From Alcaligenes ammonioxydans (GTDB lineage Bacteria; Pseudomonadota; Gammaproteobacteria; Burkholderiales; Burkholderiaceae_B): a stretch of DNA of 64,000 bases. Shown here piece after piece: positions 55,768 through 64,000 of the stretch. The stretch spans positions 1,860,001 through 1,924,000 of the forward strand of contig NZ_CP049362.1 in the NCBI RefSeq assembly GCF_019343455.1, written 5' to 3'. A program made the translations under genes and the position numbers. The stretch's first letter is position 1. Every line of letters begins with the position of its first letter. The notes beneath the pieces were generated by a model that saw nothing but the letters and a program-made list of their open reading frames with translations, ran no database searches and was not told the origin of the DNA.

Positions 55768-58233
55768 ATGACAACAAGCGCTTCAAATAAGGACTCGCAT
55801 CTGACATTGGATGTTGAAGGCATGACTTGCGCTTCCTGCGTGAGCCGAGTGGAAAAAATAATTGGCAAGGTCCCTGGCGTGCAGTCGGTTCAAGTGAACC
55901 TGGCCACCAACAAAGCCACCATCCAGTTTCAGGGCTCTGCCCCCACCGACGCTATTATGCAGGCAGTGGAAAAGGGTGGCTATCAAGTGACTCTCCAGGA
56001 GATGGTTCTGGACGTCCAGGACATGAGCTGCGCCTCCTGCGTAGGCCGGGTGGAAAAAGCTCTGTTGAAAGTGCCTGGCGTTCACAAAGCCTCGGTCAAT
56101 CTGGCCACGGGCAAAGCCCATGTGCAGCTCGTCCAGGGCGTCAAGCCTGCCGAGCTGATTCAGGCGCTGGGCAAAGCCGGCTATCCCGCTCGTCTGGCTC
56201 AGGCTGCTGCCAGCAACGATCAGTTTGAGCGTGCCGAGCAAAGCTACGAGACCTTGCGCAAGCGCTTCTGGCTGGCCACGGTGCTGGCCTTGCCGGTCTT
56301 TATTTTAGAGATGGGCGGACATATGGTGCCCGCCTTTCATCATTGGGTTGCAGGCACGATCGGAACACAAAACAGCTGGCTGATCCAGTTTGTCCTCACC
56401 ACGCTGGTTTTACTGTTTCCCGGTCGTGAGTTTTATACCAAAGGCATTCCTGTTTTGCTGCGAGGCAGCCCGGATATGAATTCGCTGGTGGCGGTTGGTA
56501 CCTTGGCCGCGTACACATTCTCGCTGGTGGCCACCTTCGCACCACACTGGCTGCCTGCCGAATCAGTCTATGTGTACTTTGAAGCTGCCGCCGTCATTGT
56601 GGCCTTGATCCTGTTAGGCCGCATGATGGAAGCGCGCGCCAAGGGTCGCACTTCCGAAGCCATTCAACGCTTGTTAAGCCTGCAGCCGCCAACAGCCCGA
56701 GTCCGTCGCCAGGGCCAAGAACTGGAGTTGCCGCTGGCCGATCTGCTCACAGGCGATATTGTGCTGGTCAGACCCGGCGAGCGCATTCCCGTCGATGGTG
56801 ACGTAGTCACTGGCCAAAGCTATGTGGATGAATCCATGGTGACAGGAGAGCCCATAGCCGTATCCAAGTCTCAAGGCGACGCGCTCATCGGGGGAACCGT
56901 CAACCAAAAGGGCTCGCTGGAATTTAAGGCGACCGCCGTAGGCCAGGACACGGTACTCGCTAATATTGTGTCCATGGTTGAACAGGCTCAAGGCGCCAAA
57001 CTGCCTATTCAAGCAGTGGTCGATAAAATTACCCTGTGGTTTGTCCCTGCTGTCATGGCGCTGGCAGTCTTGACGGCGATTGTCTGGCTGATTATTGGTC
57101 CGTCGCCGGCCCTAAGCTTTGCGCTGGTCAACGCGGTTGCTGTGTTGATTATCGCGTGTCCTTGCGCGATGGGCCTGGCAACGCCCACCTCAATCATGGT
57201 GGGAACAGGACGTGCTGCGCAAGCCGGCGTGCTCTTTCGTAAAGGGGACTCGCTGCAAGCCTTGCGTGATGTGAAAGTGGTCGCCGTAGATAAAACCGGC
57301 ACGCTGACCAAAGGCGCGCCTGAGCTGAGCAATTTTATTTGCGTCTCTGGAGAGGATGAGGCTCAGGCTCTGGCAGCCATTGCGGCCCTTGAGAATTACT
57401 CTGAACACCCAATTGCCCAGGCTATTGTCAGCGCCGCCCGAAGCAGACAACTGAGCCTTCCTGCAGCCGAACAATTTGAATCCCTGACCGGTCTAGGGGT
57501 GAGAGCTCAGATTGGTACTGATCAATGGCACGTCGGCGCCGACCGCTTGATGACGCAGCTGGGTGCTGACGTGTCCGACTTCAGCGAACAGGCTCAGATC
57601 CTGGCCCAAGAAGGTAAGACACCCATGTACGCGGCCCGCAACAAGCAGGTGATCGCGTTACTGGCTGTGGCAGATCCGATCAAGGAGACCACACCACGCG
57701 CGATTGAACAGTTACATGCCCGCGGCATCAAGGTGGTCATGATTACCGGCGACAACCGCCACACGGCCCATGCGATCGCCCGTCGTCTGAACATTGACGA
57801 GGTGGTCGCCGAAGTGATGCCAGACGGTAAAGTGCAGGCGGTTCAGACCTTGCGTCAAGCTCATCAGCACCTGGCCTATGTGGGCGATGGCATTAACGAT
57901 GCTCCTGCCTTGGCCGCAGCCGACGTGGGAATTGCCATTGGCACCGGCACCGATATCGCCATTGAAGCGGCGGATGTGGTCTTGATGTCGGGCGATATGC
58001 AGGGCGTGGTCACCGCCATCTCCCTGTCTCACGCCACCATGCGTAATATTCGTCAGAACCTGTTCTGGGCATTTGCCTACAATGTCGCCCTGATTCCAGT
58101 CGCCGCCGGCGTTCTGTACCCCGTAAATGGCACCTTGCTCTCACCGATGTTCGCTGCGGGGGCCATGGCCCTGTCCAGTGTTTTTGTGATCAGCAATGCC
58201 CTGCGTTTACGCCGGGTGAAGCTGCAGGAATAA
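55768..58233 (+). CDS. copA: Copper-exporting P1B-type ATPase
   Basis: Pumps Cu(I) out of the cytoplasm. The 821-residue protein has two N-terminal heavy-metal domains (GMTCASC with C21/C24, and DMSCASC with C88/C91), membrane segments, the TGE loop VTGEP, the metal site [11 protein letters not shown] near residue 455, DKTGTLTKG with the phosphorylated Asp, SEHPIAQAI and [11 protein letters not shown]. The CPC motif marks a Cu(I) pump. ATG 55768 is chosen over GTG 55759. It lies behind a MerR-type promoter. Confidence 0.96.
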   Translation: MTTSASNKDSHLTLDVEGMTCASCVSRVEKIIGKVPGVQSVQVNLATNKATIQFQGSAPTDAIMQAVEKGGYQVTLQEMVLDVQDMSCASCVGRVEKALLKVPGVHKASVNLATGKAHVQLVQGVKPAELIQALGKAGYPARLAQAAASNDQFERAEQSYETLRKRFWLATVLALPVFILEMGGHMVPAFHHWVAGTIGTQNSWLIQFVLTTLVLLFPGREFYTKGIPVLLRGSPDMNSLVAVGTLAAYTFSLVATFAPHWLPAESVYVYFEAAAVIVALILLGRMMEARAKGRTSEAIQRLLSLQPPTARVRRQGQELELPLADLLTGDIVLVRPGERIPVDGDVVTGQSYVDESMVTGEPIAVSKSQGDALIGGTVNQKGSLEFKATAVGQDTVLANIVSMVEQAQGAKLPIQAVVDKITLWFVPAVMALAVLTAIVWLIIGPSPALSFALVNAVAVLIIACPCAMGLATPTSIMVGTGRAAQAGVLFRKGDSLQALRDVKVVAVDKTGTLTKGAPELSNFICVSGEDEAQALAAIAALENYSEHPIAQAIVSAARSRQLSLPAAEQFESLTGLGVRAQIGTDQWHVGADRLMTQLGADVSDFSEQAQILAQEGKTPMYAARNKQVIALLAVADPIKETTPRAIEQLHARGIKVVMITGDNRHTAHAIARRLNIDEVVAEVMPDGKVQAVQTLRQAHQHLAYVGDGINDAPALAAADVGIAIGTGTDIAIEAADVVLMSGDMQGVVTAISLSHATMRNIRQNLFWAFAYNVALIPVAAGVLYPVNGTLLSPMFAAGAMALSSVFVISNALRLRRVKLQE

Positions 58234-58241
58234 CCGTTCAG

Positions 58242-58260
58242 GCCTCAGCGCCCCTGAGGC
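58242..58260. terminator. Hairpin after copA
   Basis: GCCTCAG and CTGAGGC around five bases, 9 bases after the copA stop; no T run. A second hairpin at 58318 follows. Confidence 0.45.
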
Positions 58261-58310
58261 TCATGAACCCGTTGTCAGTAGAGCAGCGGGTTTTACTGCC
58301 TGCAAACCCG

Positions 58311-58336
58311 AAAAAATGCCGCCCGAGATGGGCGGC
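58311..58336 (-). terminator. Terminator of ytoQ
   Basis: GCCGCCC and GGGCGGC around five bases with AAAAAA on the + strand, giving T after the stem on the minus transcript. Confidence 0.7.
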
Positions 58337-58388
58337 AGGACGATGACTCAGTGGTGCTGTCGATGACACACAATGAGCGGACCGAGCA

Positions 58389-58829
58389 TCAGGCCTTCAG
58401 CGTGTAGCGCAAAATTTCGACCACTTGCTCAGGAGTACTTGCCCAGGCTTGTGCACTGGCATCCACCTCTTTCAAGGGGTGAATGATATCTTCGGCATGC
58501 AAGGTGACATAGGGCTTGCCCAAGGCGGCACAGAATCCAGCATCAAAAGCGGCATTCCACTGTTTGTATTTATCCCCAAAGCGCACCACCACCAAATCCG
58601 CCTGTTCAATCAAGGCTCGGGTACGGATGGCATTAATCTTGGAGGATTTGTGGTCACGCCAGAACCCTTCGCTGGCAGGGCCCAAGTGATCGCCCGCCGC
58701 ATCGCTGGCATCGTGGTCCGTGACAGGGCTGGTAAAGAGGATATCCAGTCCAGCGGCGTTGGCTCCTTGAGCAATCTGCTCGCGCCAGTCGGTGTGAATT
58801 TCGCCGGACAGATACACGGTGTAAGTCAT
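58389..58829 (-). CDS. YtoQ-family protein
   Basis: A 146-residue protein of the YtoQ family, distantly like nucleoside 2-deoxyribosyltransferases. Seen: VYLSGEIHTDWREQI at the N-terminus, SPVTDHDASDAAG, FWRDHKSSKINAIRTR and ADLVVVRFGDKYKQWNAAFDAGFCAALGKPYV. The function is unknown. The start is ATG at 58829 (MTYTVYLSGEIH). Confidence 0.8.
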   Translation of the reverse strand: MTYTVYLSGEIHTDWREQIAQGANAAGLDILFTSPVTDHDASDAAGDHLGPASEGFWRDHKSSKINAIRTRALIEQADLVVVRFGDKYKQWNAAFDAGFCAALGKPYVTLHAEDIIHPLKEVDASAQAWASTPEQVVEILRYTLKA

Positions 58830-58845
58830 TACGCACTCCATAAAG

Positions 58846-58878
58846 AAAAGCCGGACGCCTTTTGTTCAGGCGCCCGGC
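58846..58878 (-). terminator. Terminator of the tyrosine recombinase gene
   Basis: GCCGGACGCCT and AGGCGCCCGGC (one G-U pair) around seven bases, with AAAA on the + strand. Confidence 0.65.
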
Positions 58879-59019
58879 GCATTCAAACCCGCTTAACAGT
58901 AGCACATTGAACGCCGCCCGGCAGCAGGCAAACACGATAGTGCTTATCCAGCATCGACACAGAAGCAAGCGCAAGGACCGACATAAGCGCAGCCATCGCT
59001 CCCGCTCTGGGCCAAGCCT

Positions 59020-60219
59020 TCAGTCCCAGCCCAGACGATGTGATTGCTCTAGCGCGCGGTGGCGTTGATCGTCATCCGCATGTAGATAGATATTGGTGGT
59101 GGCGATGGATTCGTGGCCCAGGGTGTCACGGATGATCCGTAAATCCACCCCCTGATCCGCCAAATGAGAGCCCGCCGAGTGGCGCAACCAGTGTGCCGAA
59201 GCCTGCTCAAGCACACGGGCCTGGGACTCCTGATCGGGGTACAAACTCCGTAAACGATCGGCACTGCCTTGAAAAACCTGTTTGACCAACACATGCGCCA
59301 TCGCACGGCTCAAGTGTTTATCACTCGCCCCCGATGACATCAGCAAAGGATATGGCTCCAAGGCCTGGGGAGGCCCCTGCAAATCATGCGCTTGTCGATA
59401 ACGCATCAACTCTTCATACAGCTCTTGCGTCAAGGGCACGCGCCGCCACTTGTCTCCCTTGCCATGAATCTGCAGCCACCACTGCGCGGATGACGGGGCA
59501 TCTGGCCGCTGTTGAACATCAGCCATACGGGCCTGGATCAATTCAGAAATACGCAAGGCGCCGCCATACAAAATGGAAAAAAGCCAGCGCACGCGGGCTT
59601 TATGGCGATGTTCGCTGGGGGTGTCCTCGGGCAAGGATTGAATATAGTCCTGTACCCAACGCCACTGCTGCCGACTCAAATAGCGTTGCTGTGGCGCAGA
59701 CGCTTTCTTCTGACGTCGGCCTTGATGAGACAGAGCCAGGGGATTTCCCGCCAGATAACCAGCCTGGACCAGCCAACTGAACAAGGAGTTCAGAATCAAC
59801 AAAGCCTGATTGCGACTGCTTTCAGACAAGGGGCCTGCGAAGGGGCGCCAGGCTGCATGATGACGGGCAGGGCGCGCGCGACCTTGCGCCACCCAGCGAT
59901 GAGCGGGCTGCGGATCTGCCAGAAACAGGCGATAGGCCAGAATGTCTTCCAGACTCAGAGAGGACAAATCCTTGCGACGCTCAAGTACCGCCCATAACAA
60001 AAGACGTTCGGCCTCTTTACGGTAGTTCGCGTAGGTGTGTGGGCTATCGATATAGCGCGCCAGCCAGGCTCGTAGCGCTTCGATATCGGTTTGAGCTTCA
60101 ATCTGGGCCCGTCCACTCGTAGAGCGGTTAACACCTTGCCGCCCGTCAAACCGAGCCAGTAGTTGCGCAATATCGTCCGAACCCAATTCGGTGGACGACG
60201 AGGAGGGGATTATTTCCAT
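59020..60219 (-). CDS. Tyrosine recombinase (phage-integrase family)
   Basis: A 399-residue site-specific recombinase starting at ATG 60219 (MEIIPSSSST). The catalytic set is complete: Arg223 in GGALRISEL, Lys254 or Lys257 in HGKGDKW, His343 and Arg346 in HWLRHSAGSH, His369 in LGHESI and nucleophile Tyr378 in TNIYLH. The N-terminal SAM-like domain covers about 50-180. It is not next to phage genes or a tRNA, so it does not look like a standard integrase of an element. It faces a KfrA-like gene across a shared palindromic promoter region. Confidence 0.9.
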   Translation of the reverse strand: MEIIPSSSSTELGSDDIAQLLARFDGRQGVNRSTSGRAQIEAQTDIEALRAWLARYIDSPHTYANYRKEAERLLLWAVLERRKDLSSLSLEDILAYRLFLADPQPAHRWVAQGRARPARHHAAWRPFAGPLSESSRNQALLILNSLFSWLVQAGYLAGNPLALSHQGRRQKKASAPQQRYLSRQQWRWVQDYIQSLPEDTPSEHRHKARVRWLFSILYGGALRISELIQARMADVQQRPDAPSSAQWWLQIHGKGDKWRRVPLTQELYEELMRYRQAHDLQGPPQALEPYPLLMSSGASDKHLSRAMAHVLVKQVFQGSADRLRSLYPDQESQARVLEQASAHWLRHSAGSHLADQGVDLRIIRDTLGHESIATTNIYLHADDDQRHRALEQSHRLGWD

Positions 60220-60303
60220 GCAAACAGGGAAAGAAGGAGAAAAAAGGGAGGTGGAAACGGCCCAAGGCCGTATCGCAGCCGTCAAGGGCCTAAGACACTT
60301 AAT

Positions 60304-60333
60304 AATTTGACATTATAGAGATAATGTCAAATT
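60304..60333. promoter_or_regulatory. Perfect palindrome with face-to-face -35 boxes between recombinase and KfrA-like genes
   Basis: Two perfect 13-base arms (AATTTGACATTAT and complement) around AGAG. Each arm holds a TTGACA -35 box, pointing to one of the two divergent genes, so one bound dimer would cover both promoters. A separate rightward -35/-10 pair, TTGATA at 60349 and TATTAT at 60373 (18-base spacer), lies nearer the KfrA-like gene. KfrA proteins bind their own promoters, so autoregulation is likely. Confidence 0.6.
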
Positions 60334-60400
60334 TATAAATCAATTTACTTGATAATTTTATATATTACGTTGTATTATTAACCAAATAATTGATGAGAGT

Positions 60401-61474
60401 ATGAAAATGGAGCCTAAGCAGCCTAATGAGTCGCAAATTCTGGCTGACGTCGCTGAATTACGGGATCGCTTCAGCCATACGCAGACCTTGTACAAAGAAG
60501 TGGCGGCATTGCTTTTTTTTCGCTATGGCGTCACACCCACCGCCAACAAGCTGTATCAGCTGGTCCGCAAGGGCAGCATGAGCGCACCCGCTCAGGCGCT
60601 ACAGACGTTCTGGGAGGAGTTGCGCGACAAAAGCCGGGTTCGCCTGGACGTGGCCGATATGCCGGAAGAGTTGCAAGCGCTGACGGGGGAGCTGTTGGCT
60701 CGTATCTGGCAAGAGGCCTTGAGCCACTCAAAACAGCAGATGGAGCATTATCAAATCCAGGCTGACGAGCGGGTTGCCCAGGCCCAGGCACAGACTCGGC
60801 AAGCGCAAAGCGAACTGGAGGCAGGGCAGGGCGATCTGAAACGCGCCCAGGCACAGATAGCGCAGTATCACGACAATTTGCAAAGAGCAGGGCAGGAACA
60901 GGCGGCTTTGAAACAAGACTTGCTGCATGCAAACCAGCGTCAAAATGAGCTGGAAATCGAGAAACAAGGCCTGCAGCAAGAGCTTCGTCGTCAAAGCGAA
61001 CAGTTCACCCTGGACCTGGAACGACTGCAAAAAGCCATTGAATTGACCGAGGAGCGGGCCCAGGCTAACGAACGCCGAGCCTTGTTGGAGATCGACAAGG
61101 AACGCTCGATTCAGACACGATTGCGTCAGCACATCGAAGAGGCCGAGCAAACGAATAAAGCCTTGCGTCAGGCTCACGAGCAAGAACTGAACCAGCAACA
61201 AGACCTCCTGCAAAAGCTGCGTCAGGAATTGGGACAGGAGCAGGGCGAACGCCGTGCCCTGCAAGCTGCTCTGGATATCAGCCATAGTCTGGCCAAAGAA
61301 ATACAAGGACAGGTGCAGATACTGCGCACTCGTACCGCCTTGCTAGAGCGCGAAAATGACGAGTTACGCAAGAAAGCCCAGTTGCTCAGCCAGGAACTGA
61401 AACAGGCACAGTCACAACCCGTCAGATCGCTGCGCTTGAAGCGGCGCCTGATCAAGAGTGATTCTGAAAAATAA
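60401..61474 (+). CDS. KfrA-like coiled-coil DNA-binding protein
   Basis: A protein of 357 residues. The N-terminal about 100 residues match the KfrA N-terminal DNA-binding domain (YGVTPTANKLYQLVRKGSMSAPAQALQTFWEELR). The rest, about 110-335, is a long Gln/Glu/Arg-rich coiled coil, and the tail is basic (RSLRLKRRLIKS). KfrA is a plasmid segregation-linked repressor that builds filaments; chromosomal copies are known in Burkholderiales but their function is open. ATG 60401 is used; ATG 60407 has a better GAGAG spacing. It is divergent from the recombinase gene. Confidence 0.8.
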   Translation: MKMEPKQPNESQILADVAELRDRFSHTQTLYKEVAALLFFRYGVTPTANKLYQLVRKGSMSAPAQALQTFWEELRDKSRVRLDVADMPEELQALTGELLARIWQEALSHSKQQMEHYQIQADERVAQAQAQTRQAQSELEAGQGDLKRAQAQIAQYHDNLQRAGQEQAALKQDLLHANQRQNELEIEKQGLQQELRRQSEQFTLDLERLQKAIELTEERAQANERRALLEIDKERSIQTRLRQHIEEAEQTNKALRQAHEQELNQQQDLLQKLRQELGQEQGERRALQAALDISHSLAKEIQGQVQILRTRTALLERENDELRKKAQLLSQELKQAQSQPVRSLRLKRRLIKSDSEK

Positions 61475-61696
61475 ATAGTCCTGGCTCCTTACGCAATGAA
61501 CGCTAGAAAACAGATCGGATGGCGCTGTAACACCTGAGCAAGCCGAGGCAGGGCCTTGCCATCATGGCAGTCCCTTGAACGCTGTAGAATCTGGATCAAT
61601 CCGCCGGGCGACCAGTCTTCGATCGCAGCAGCACGCGGTGTAACGGACTGTTTTAAGAGCAACGAGAGCCGCAAGGCCCATGCTAAGCTTTATCGC

Positions 61697-62053
61697 ATGT
61701 TGCACACGCCCATTTCTCCTCGCAAAACCGTCGGCTGGCTCTTATTGACCGGCCTGCTGGTGCTGCTGTTGGGTAGGGGTTTGAGTATTGGCCGAGACGC
61801 ACAGGCAGCAAGGATTCACGATGCAGGGCATCCTGTTGCTCACGCGCAATCCTCCGTTTTGGGCCAATCACCTCATCGTGCCCCCCATCATTGCAACACC
61901 CCACTCAAAATAAGCTGCTGTGCCTGTCTGGCTAGTCAGGTGAGCTTGCCGGCCGCGACTGTAGCACAGGCAGCTTTTCCGCCAGCACCTTTGCATCAAC
62001 ACTATCTCTCGCGGCTGTTTGGCCCCGCACAACCGCCTCCACGCGCGTCCTGA
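61697..62053 (+). CDS. Small Cys/His-rich membrane-anchored protein
   Basis: An unrecognised protein of about 118 residues. A hydrophobic segment (residues 12-30) is followed by a His-rich stretch (H41, H45, H49, H60, H64, H65) and four Cys (C66, C74, C75, C77). This resembles DUF2946-type copper-linked proteins, but the family is not certain. It lies 94 bases before the multicopper oxidase on the same strand, so a copper-binding role in the periplasm is inferred. Other start codons are possible. Confidence 0.55.
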   Translation: MLHTPISPRKTVGWLLLTGLLVLLLGRGLSIGRDAQAARIHDAGHPVAHAQSSVLGQSPHRAPHHCNTPLKISCCACLASQVSLPAATVAQAAFPPAPLHQHYLSRLFGPAQPPPRAS

Positions 62054-62147
62054 TCTCCTCCATTCCATTGCCGATCCGCACCTCCATGCTCTTTGCTAGG
62101 GAAAGGCGGACGGCCCATGAACAGTGATGATCTACTGGGGCAAACCC

Positions 62148-63758
62148 ATGAAAAGACGCGATTTTTTTAAACTGAGCGTGACCGCAAGCCTGTTGGGCAG
62201 CTTGCCGTTACGGAGCTGGGCACAAAGCAGGATGGGGCATCACAACCCCATGTCACACGGGATGGCCGAACAGGGCGTGACCACCCGTACGGGCTTGATG
62301 CCTGTAGAGAAAATGCCAGCCGGCCAGGCCCTGCAGGCCTTGCCTGTGCTTCAAAACCGCAGCGATAAACCTGGTCTGTTTCAGGCCAACATTACCGCCG
62401 CCGCTCATCGACGAGTATTGGCGGATGGCCAAAACACAGAACTTTGGCTGTATAACGGGCAAATGCCAGGGCCCTTGATTGAACTGTATGAGGGCGATCA
62501 AGTAGAAATTGAATTTGAAAACCGTTTGGATCAGGCAACCACCCTGCATTGGCATGGCTTGCCAGTTCCCTCTGATCAGGACGGCAATCCTCAAGACACC
62601 GTTTTACCCGGACAACGGCGTCACTACCGTTTTACCTTGCCAGAGGGAAGTGCCGGAACCTATTGGTACCACCCACACCCACATGGCAAAAGCGGAGAGC
62701 AGGTCGCACACGGACTGGGCGGAACCATTATCGTACGCTCACACGCTGACCCACTCAGAGATTTCGCGGAGCAACATTGGGCTATCAGCGACATACGACT
62801 GGACAACACGGGCCATATTCCGCCCAATACGGGCCTGGACTGGATGAACGGTAGGGAGGGGCAGTTTGTCTTACTGAATGGCCAGCGCCAGCCAGTGATA
62901 CAAACCCGCTCCCGAGAGCGCATCCGCGTATGGAATACCTGCTCAGCCCGTTATTTGAACTTGCATATTCCCGGCGCTCGCCTGATTCAGGTGGGCACGG
63001 ACGGCGGCCTGCTGGAGCAGCCCTTGGAGGCGGTCGACTCCATTCTCCTGGCACCAGCCGAACGGGTCGAGTTTTTCATTCAGACTGATCGAAATCTGGA
63101 GAGCACCCTGCAAGCCCTGTACTACGACAGACAAAAAATGATGGTCCAGGAGCAGCCCACAACATTGACCCTCGCACACCTGACAATACGCCAGGAGGAA
63201 CTCGTCCTTCCACAGCAGTTACGGGCCATTCCCCTTGTGCCCGGTGCCTCCAACACCACGAAAGTGGTCTTTAGCGAATTGATGCCCATGGATCATGACA
63301 TGCCCATGTCGTCAGAACACGGCTCAGGGGCGACATCGAACCAGCACCATCAGAACATGGGCGCAATGAATATCGCCAGCACCATGGACGGCAATGCCAT
63401 GATGCCTGAAATGGCAGCTTTGCGTTCCATGTTCCGCATTAACGATCAGGTTTATGACATGAACCGCATAGACCTGCGCTGTCCGACCGGGCAATGGCAA
63501 TACTGGGACGTGATCAACGACTCACACATGGACCATCCCTTCCATCTGCATGGGACCCAGTTTCAGGTCCTCGCCCGACAAACCGGGATGCAGTCGGTTC
63601 CAGAGGCGTTCCGCGCCTGGAAAGATACTGTCAATCTGCGTCCCAGAGAAACCGTGCGTCTGGCATTCCGACAGGAACTACCGGGCCTGCGAATGTTCCA
63701 CTGCCACATCCTGGAGCATGAGGACCTGGGCATGATGGCTCAGTTAATGGTGGAATAG
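62148..63758 (+). CDS. CueO/CopA-type multicopper oxidase
   Basis: A periplasmic oxidase (536 residues) of the CueO/CopA copper-resistance type that oxidises Cu(I). The N-terminal KRRDFFKLS is a twin-arginine signal. The four copper-ligand motifs are HWHG (134-137), HPHPHG (175-180), HPFHLHG (463-469) and HCHILEH (518-524). A Met/His-rich insert (about 390-430, MPMDHDMPMSSEHG and HHQNMGAMNIAS) fits a copper-sensing loop. The start is ATG 62148. It lies downstream of a Cys/His-rich protein; the purT gene follows. Confidence 0.95.
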   Translation: MKRRDFFKLSVTASLLGSLPLRSWAQSRMGHHNPMSHGMAEQGVTTRTGLMPVEKMPAGQALQALPVLQNRSDKPGLFQANITAAAHRRVLADGQNTELWLYNGQMPGPLIELYEGDQVEIEFENRLDQATTLHWHGLPVPSDQDGNPQDTVLPGQRRHYRFTLPEGSAGTYWYHPHPHGKSGEQVAHGLGGTIIVRSHADPLRDFAEQHWAISDIRLDNTGHIPPNTGLDWMNGREGQFVLLNGQRQPVIQTRSRERIRVWNTCSARYLNLHIPGARLIQVGTDGGLLEQPLEAVDSILLAPAERVEFFIQTDRNLESTLQALYYDRQKMMVQEQPTTLTLAHLTIRQEELVLPQQLRAIPLVPGASNTTKVVFSELMPMDHDMPMSSEHGSGATSNQHHQNMGAMNIASTMDGNAMMPEMAALRSMFRINDQVYDMNRIDLRCPTGQWQYWDVINDSHMDHPFHLHGTQFQVLARQTGMQSVPEAFRAWKDTVNLRPRETVRLAFRQELPGLRMFHCHILEHEDLGMMAQLMVE

Positions 63759-63790
63759 AGGCCGCGCATCCTGCGGTCTCGGTCAACAAA

Positions 63791-63826
63791 GTCCGCCTTG
63801 CCGGTGTGTGTGCCGGCAGGGCGGAC
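63791..63826. terminator. Long hairpin after the multicopper oxidase gene
   Basis: Fourteen-base arms (GTCCGCCTTGCCGG and CCGGCAGGGCGGAC, one G-U pair) around eight bases. No long T run follows. Confidence 0.55.
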
Positions 63827-63849
63827 AAAGCCGTCCCCCCTTTTAAAAA

Positions 63850-63872
63850 GCAGGCACGGCCTGCATTACAAT
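63850..63872 (+). promoter_or_regulatory. Inverted repeat and -10 box upstream of purT
   Basis: GCAGGC and GCCTGC around ACG lie just before a TACAAT -10 (63867-63872); no good -35 was seen. It could be an operator. Confidence 0.4.
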
Positions 63873-63911
63873 AGCGCTTTTGACTTTCTCATTTTCTGCG
63901 GAGCATGCACC

Positions 63912-64000
63912 ATGAGCCTGTTGGGCACCCCCTTATCGTCATCGTCGGACAAAATCATGCTCCTGGGCTCGGGAGAGCTGGGCAAAGAGGTGCTGATTGC
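63912..64000 (+). CDS. purT: Formate-dependent phosphoribosylglycinamide formyltransferase, 5' part
   Basis: The first 29 residues ([10 protein letters not shown], then [16 protein letters not shown]) match the start of E. coli PurT, which makes formylglycinamide ribotide from GAR, formate and ATP. The gene runs off the window's right edge. The glycine-rich [10 protein letters not shown] is the start of the ATP-grasp N-terminal domain. Confidence 0.85.
   Translation, partial: MSLLGTPLSSSSDKIMLLGSGELGKEVLI

Noticed and set aside
59020..60219. Integrase of a genomic island at 59 kb
   Set aside because: No att-like direct repeats, tRNA or foreign cargo next to it; the neighbours ytoQ and copper genes look native.
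1..64000. CRISPR array, tRNA, rRNA, IS element or prophage
   Set aside because: No regularly spaced repeats, tRNA-like folds, transposase or phage structural genes were seen. The recombinase at 59 kb stands without such genes.

Overview
The window looks like chromosomal DNA of a betaproteobacterium of the family Alcaligenaceae, probably Alcaligenes or a close relative. This is inferred from protein character (GlnA, OxyR, RNase PH, LivHMGF, a DUF4148 protein) and from the moderately high GC; no rRNA or tRNA gene is present to fix the taxon. Nearly all of the 64 kb is ordinary coding sequence. No IS element, prophage or CRISPR array was found.

Layout. 1-3.3 kb: a FepA-type TonB receptor (frameshifted, cut by the window edge) and formamidase fmdA with fmdB. 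3.3-9.7 kb: 8-oxoguanine deaminase with an NCS2 nucleobase permease, an Hsp20 with a sigma-32 promoter, an exported M20 amidohydrolase, a broken AraC regulator and a MarR regulator. 9.7-21.2 kb: nudC, an AT-rich gap, yicC, a structured intergenic region, an SbcD/SbcC-like nuclease-ATPase pair, rph-rdgB-hemW, glnA and an ElaA-type acetyltransferase. 21.3-30.4 kb: ferric-iron importer fbpABC under a Fur box, then fpr, ridA, recG, oxyR and a Dps with a histone-like tail. 30.6-42.3 kb: a free-standing LivJ-type binding protein, the ugpBAEC glycerol-3-phosphate importer with a Pho box (ugpA frameshifted), proC, and livK-livHMGF.

42.5-55.6 kb: a glutathione S-transferase and an S9 peptidase, then the run hydroxyacid dehydrogenase, SDR, epd, fumC and a PQQ-type sugar dehydrogenase, a universal stress protein and a cytochrome c around an FNR-type box, an MFS exporter, an exported ankyrin protein, a LysR regulator and a DUF4148 protein. 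55.7-64 kb: copper ATPase CopA behind a MerR-type promoter, ytoQ, a divergent tyrosine recombinase/KfrA-like pair sharing a perfect long palindrome, a small Cys/His-rich membrane protein with a CueO-type multicopper oxidase, and the start of purT.

Themes: metal handling (Fur-linked iron uptake, copper export and oxidation), oxidative and heat stress (OxyR, Dps, Hsp20, Usp), solute import (Liv, Ugp, Fbp, NCS2) and central nitrogen and cofactor metabolism. The most unusual unit is the recombinase/KfrA-like pair at 59.0-61.5 kb. Three genes carry frame disruptions (fepA-like, araC-like, ugpA). Two of these lie in homopolymers and could be sequencing errors.
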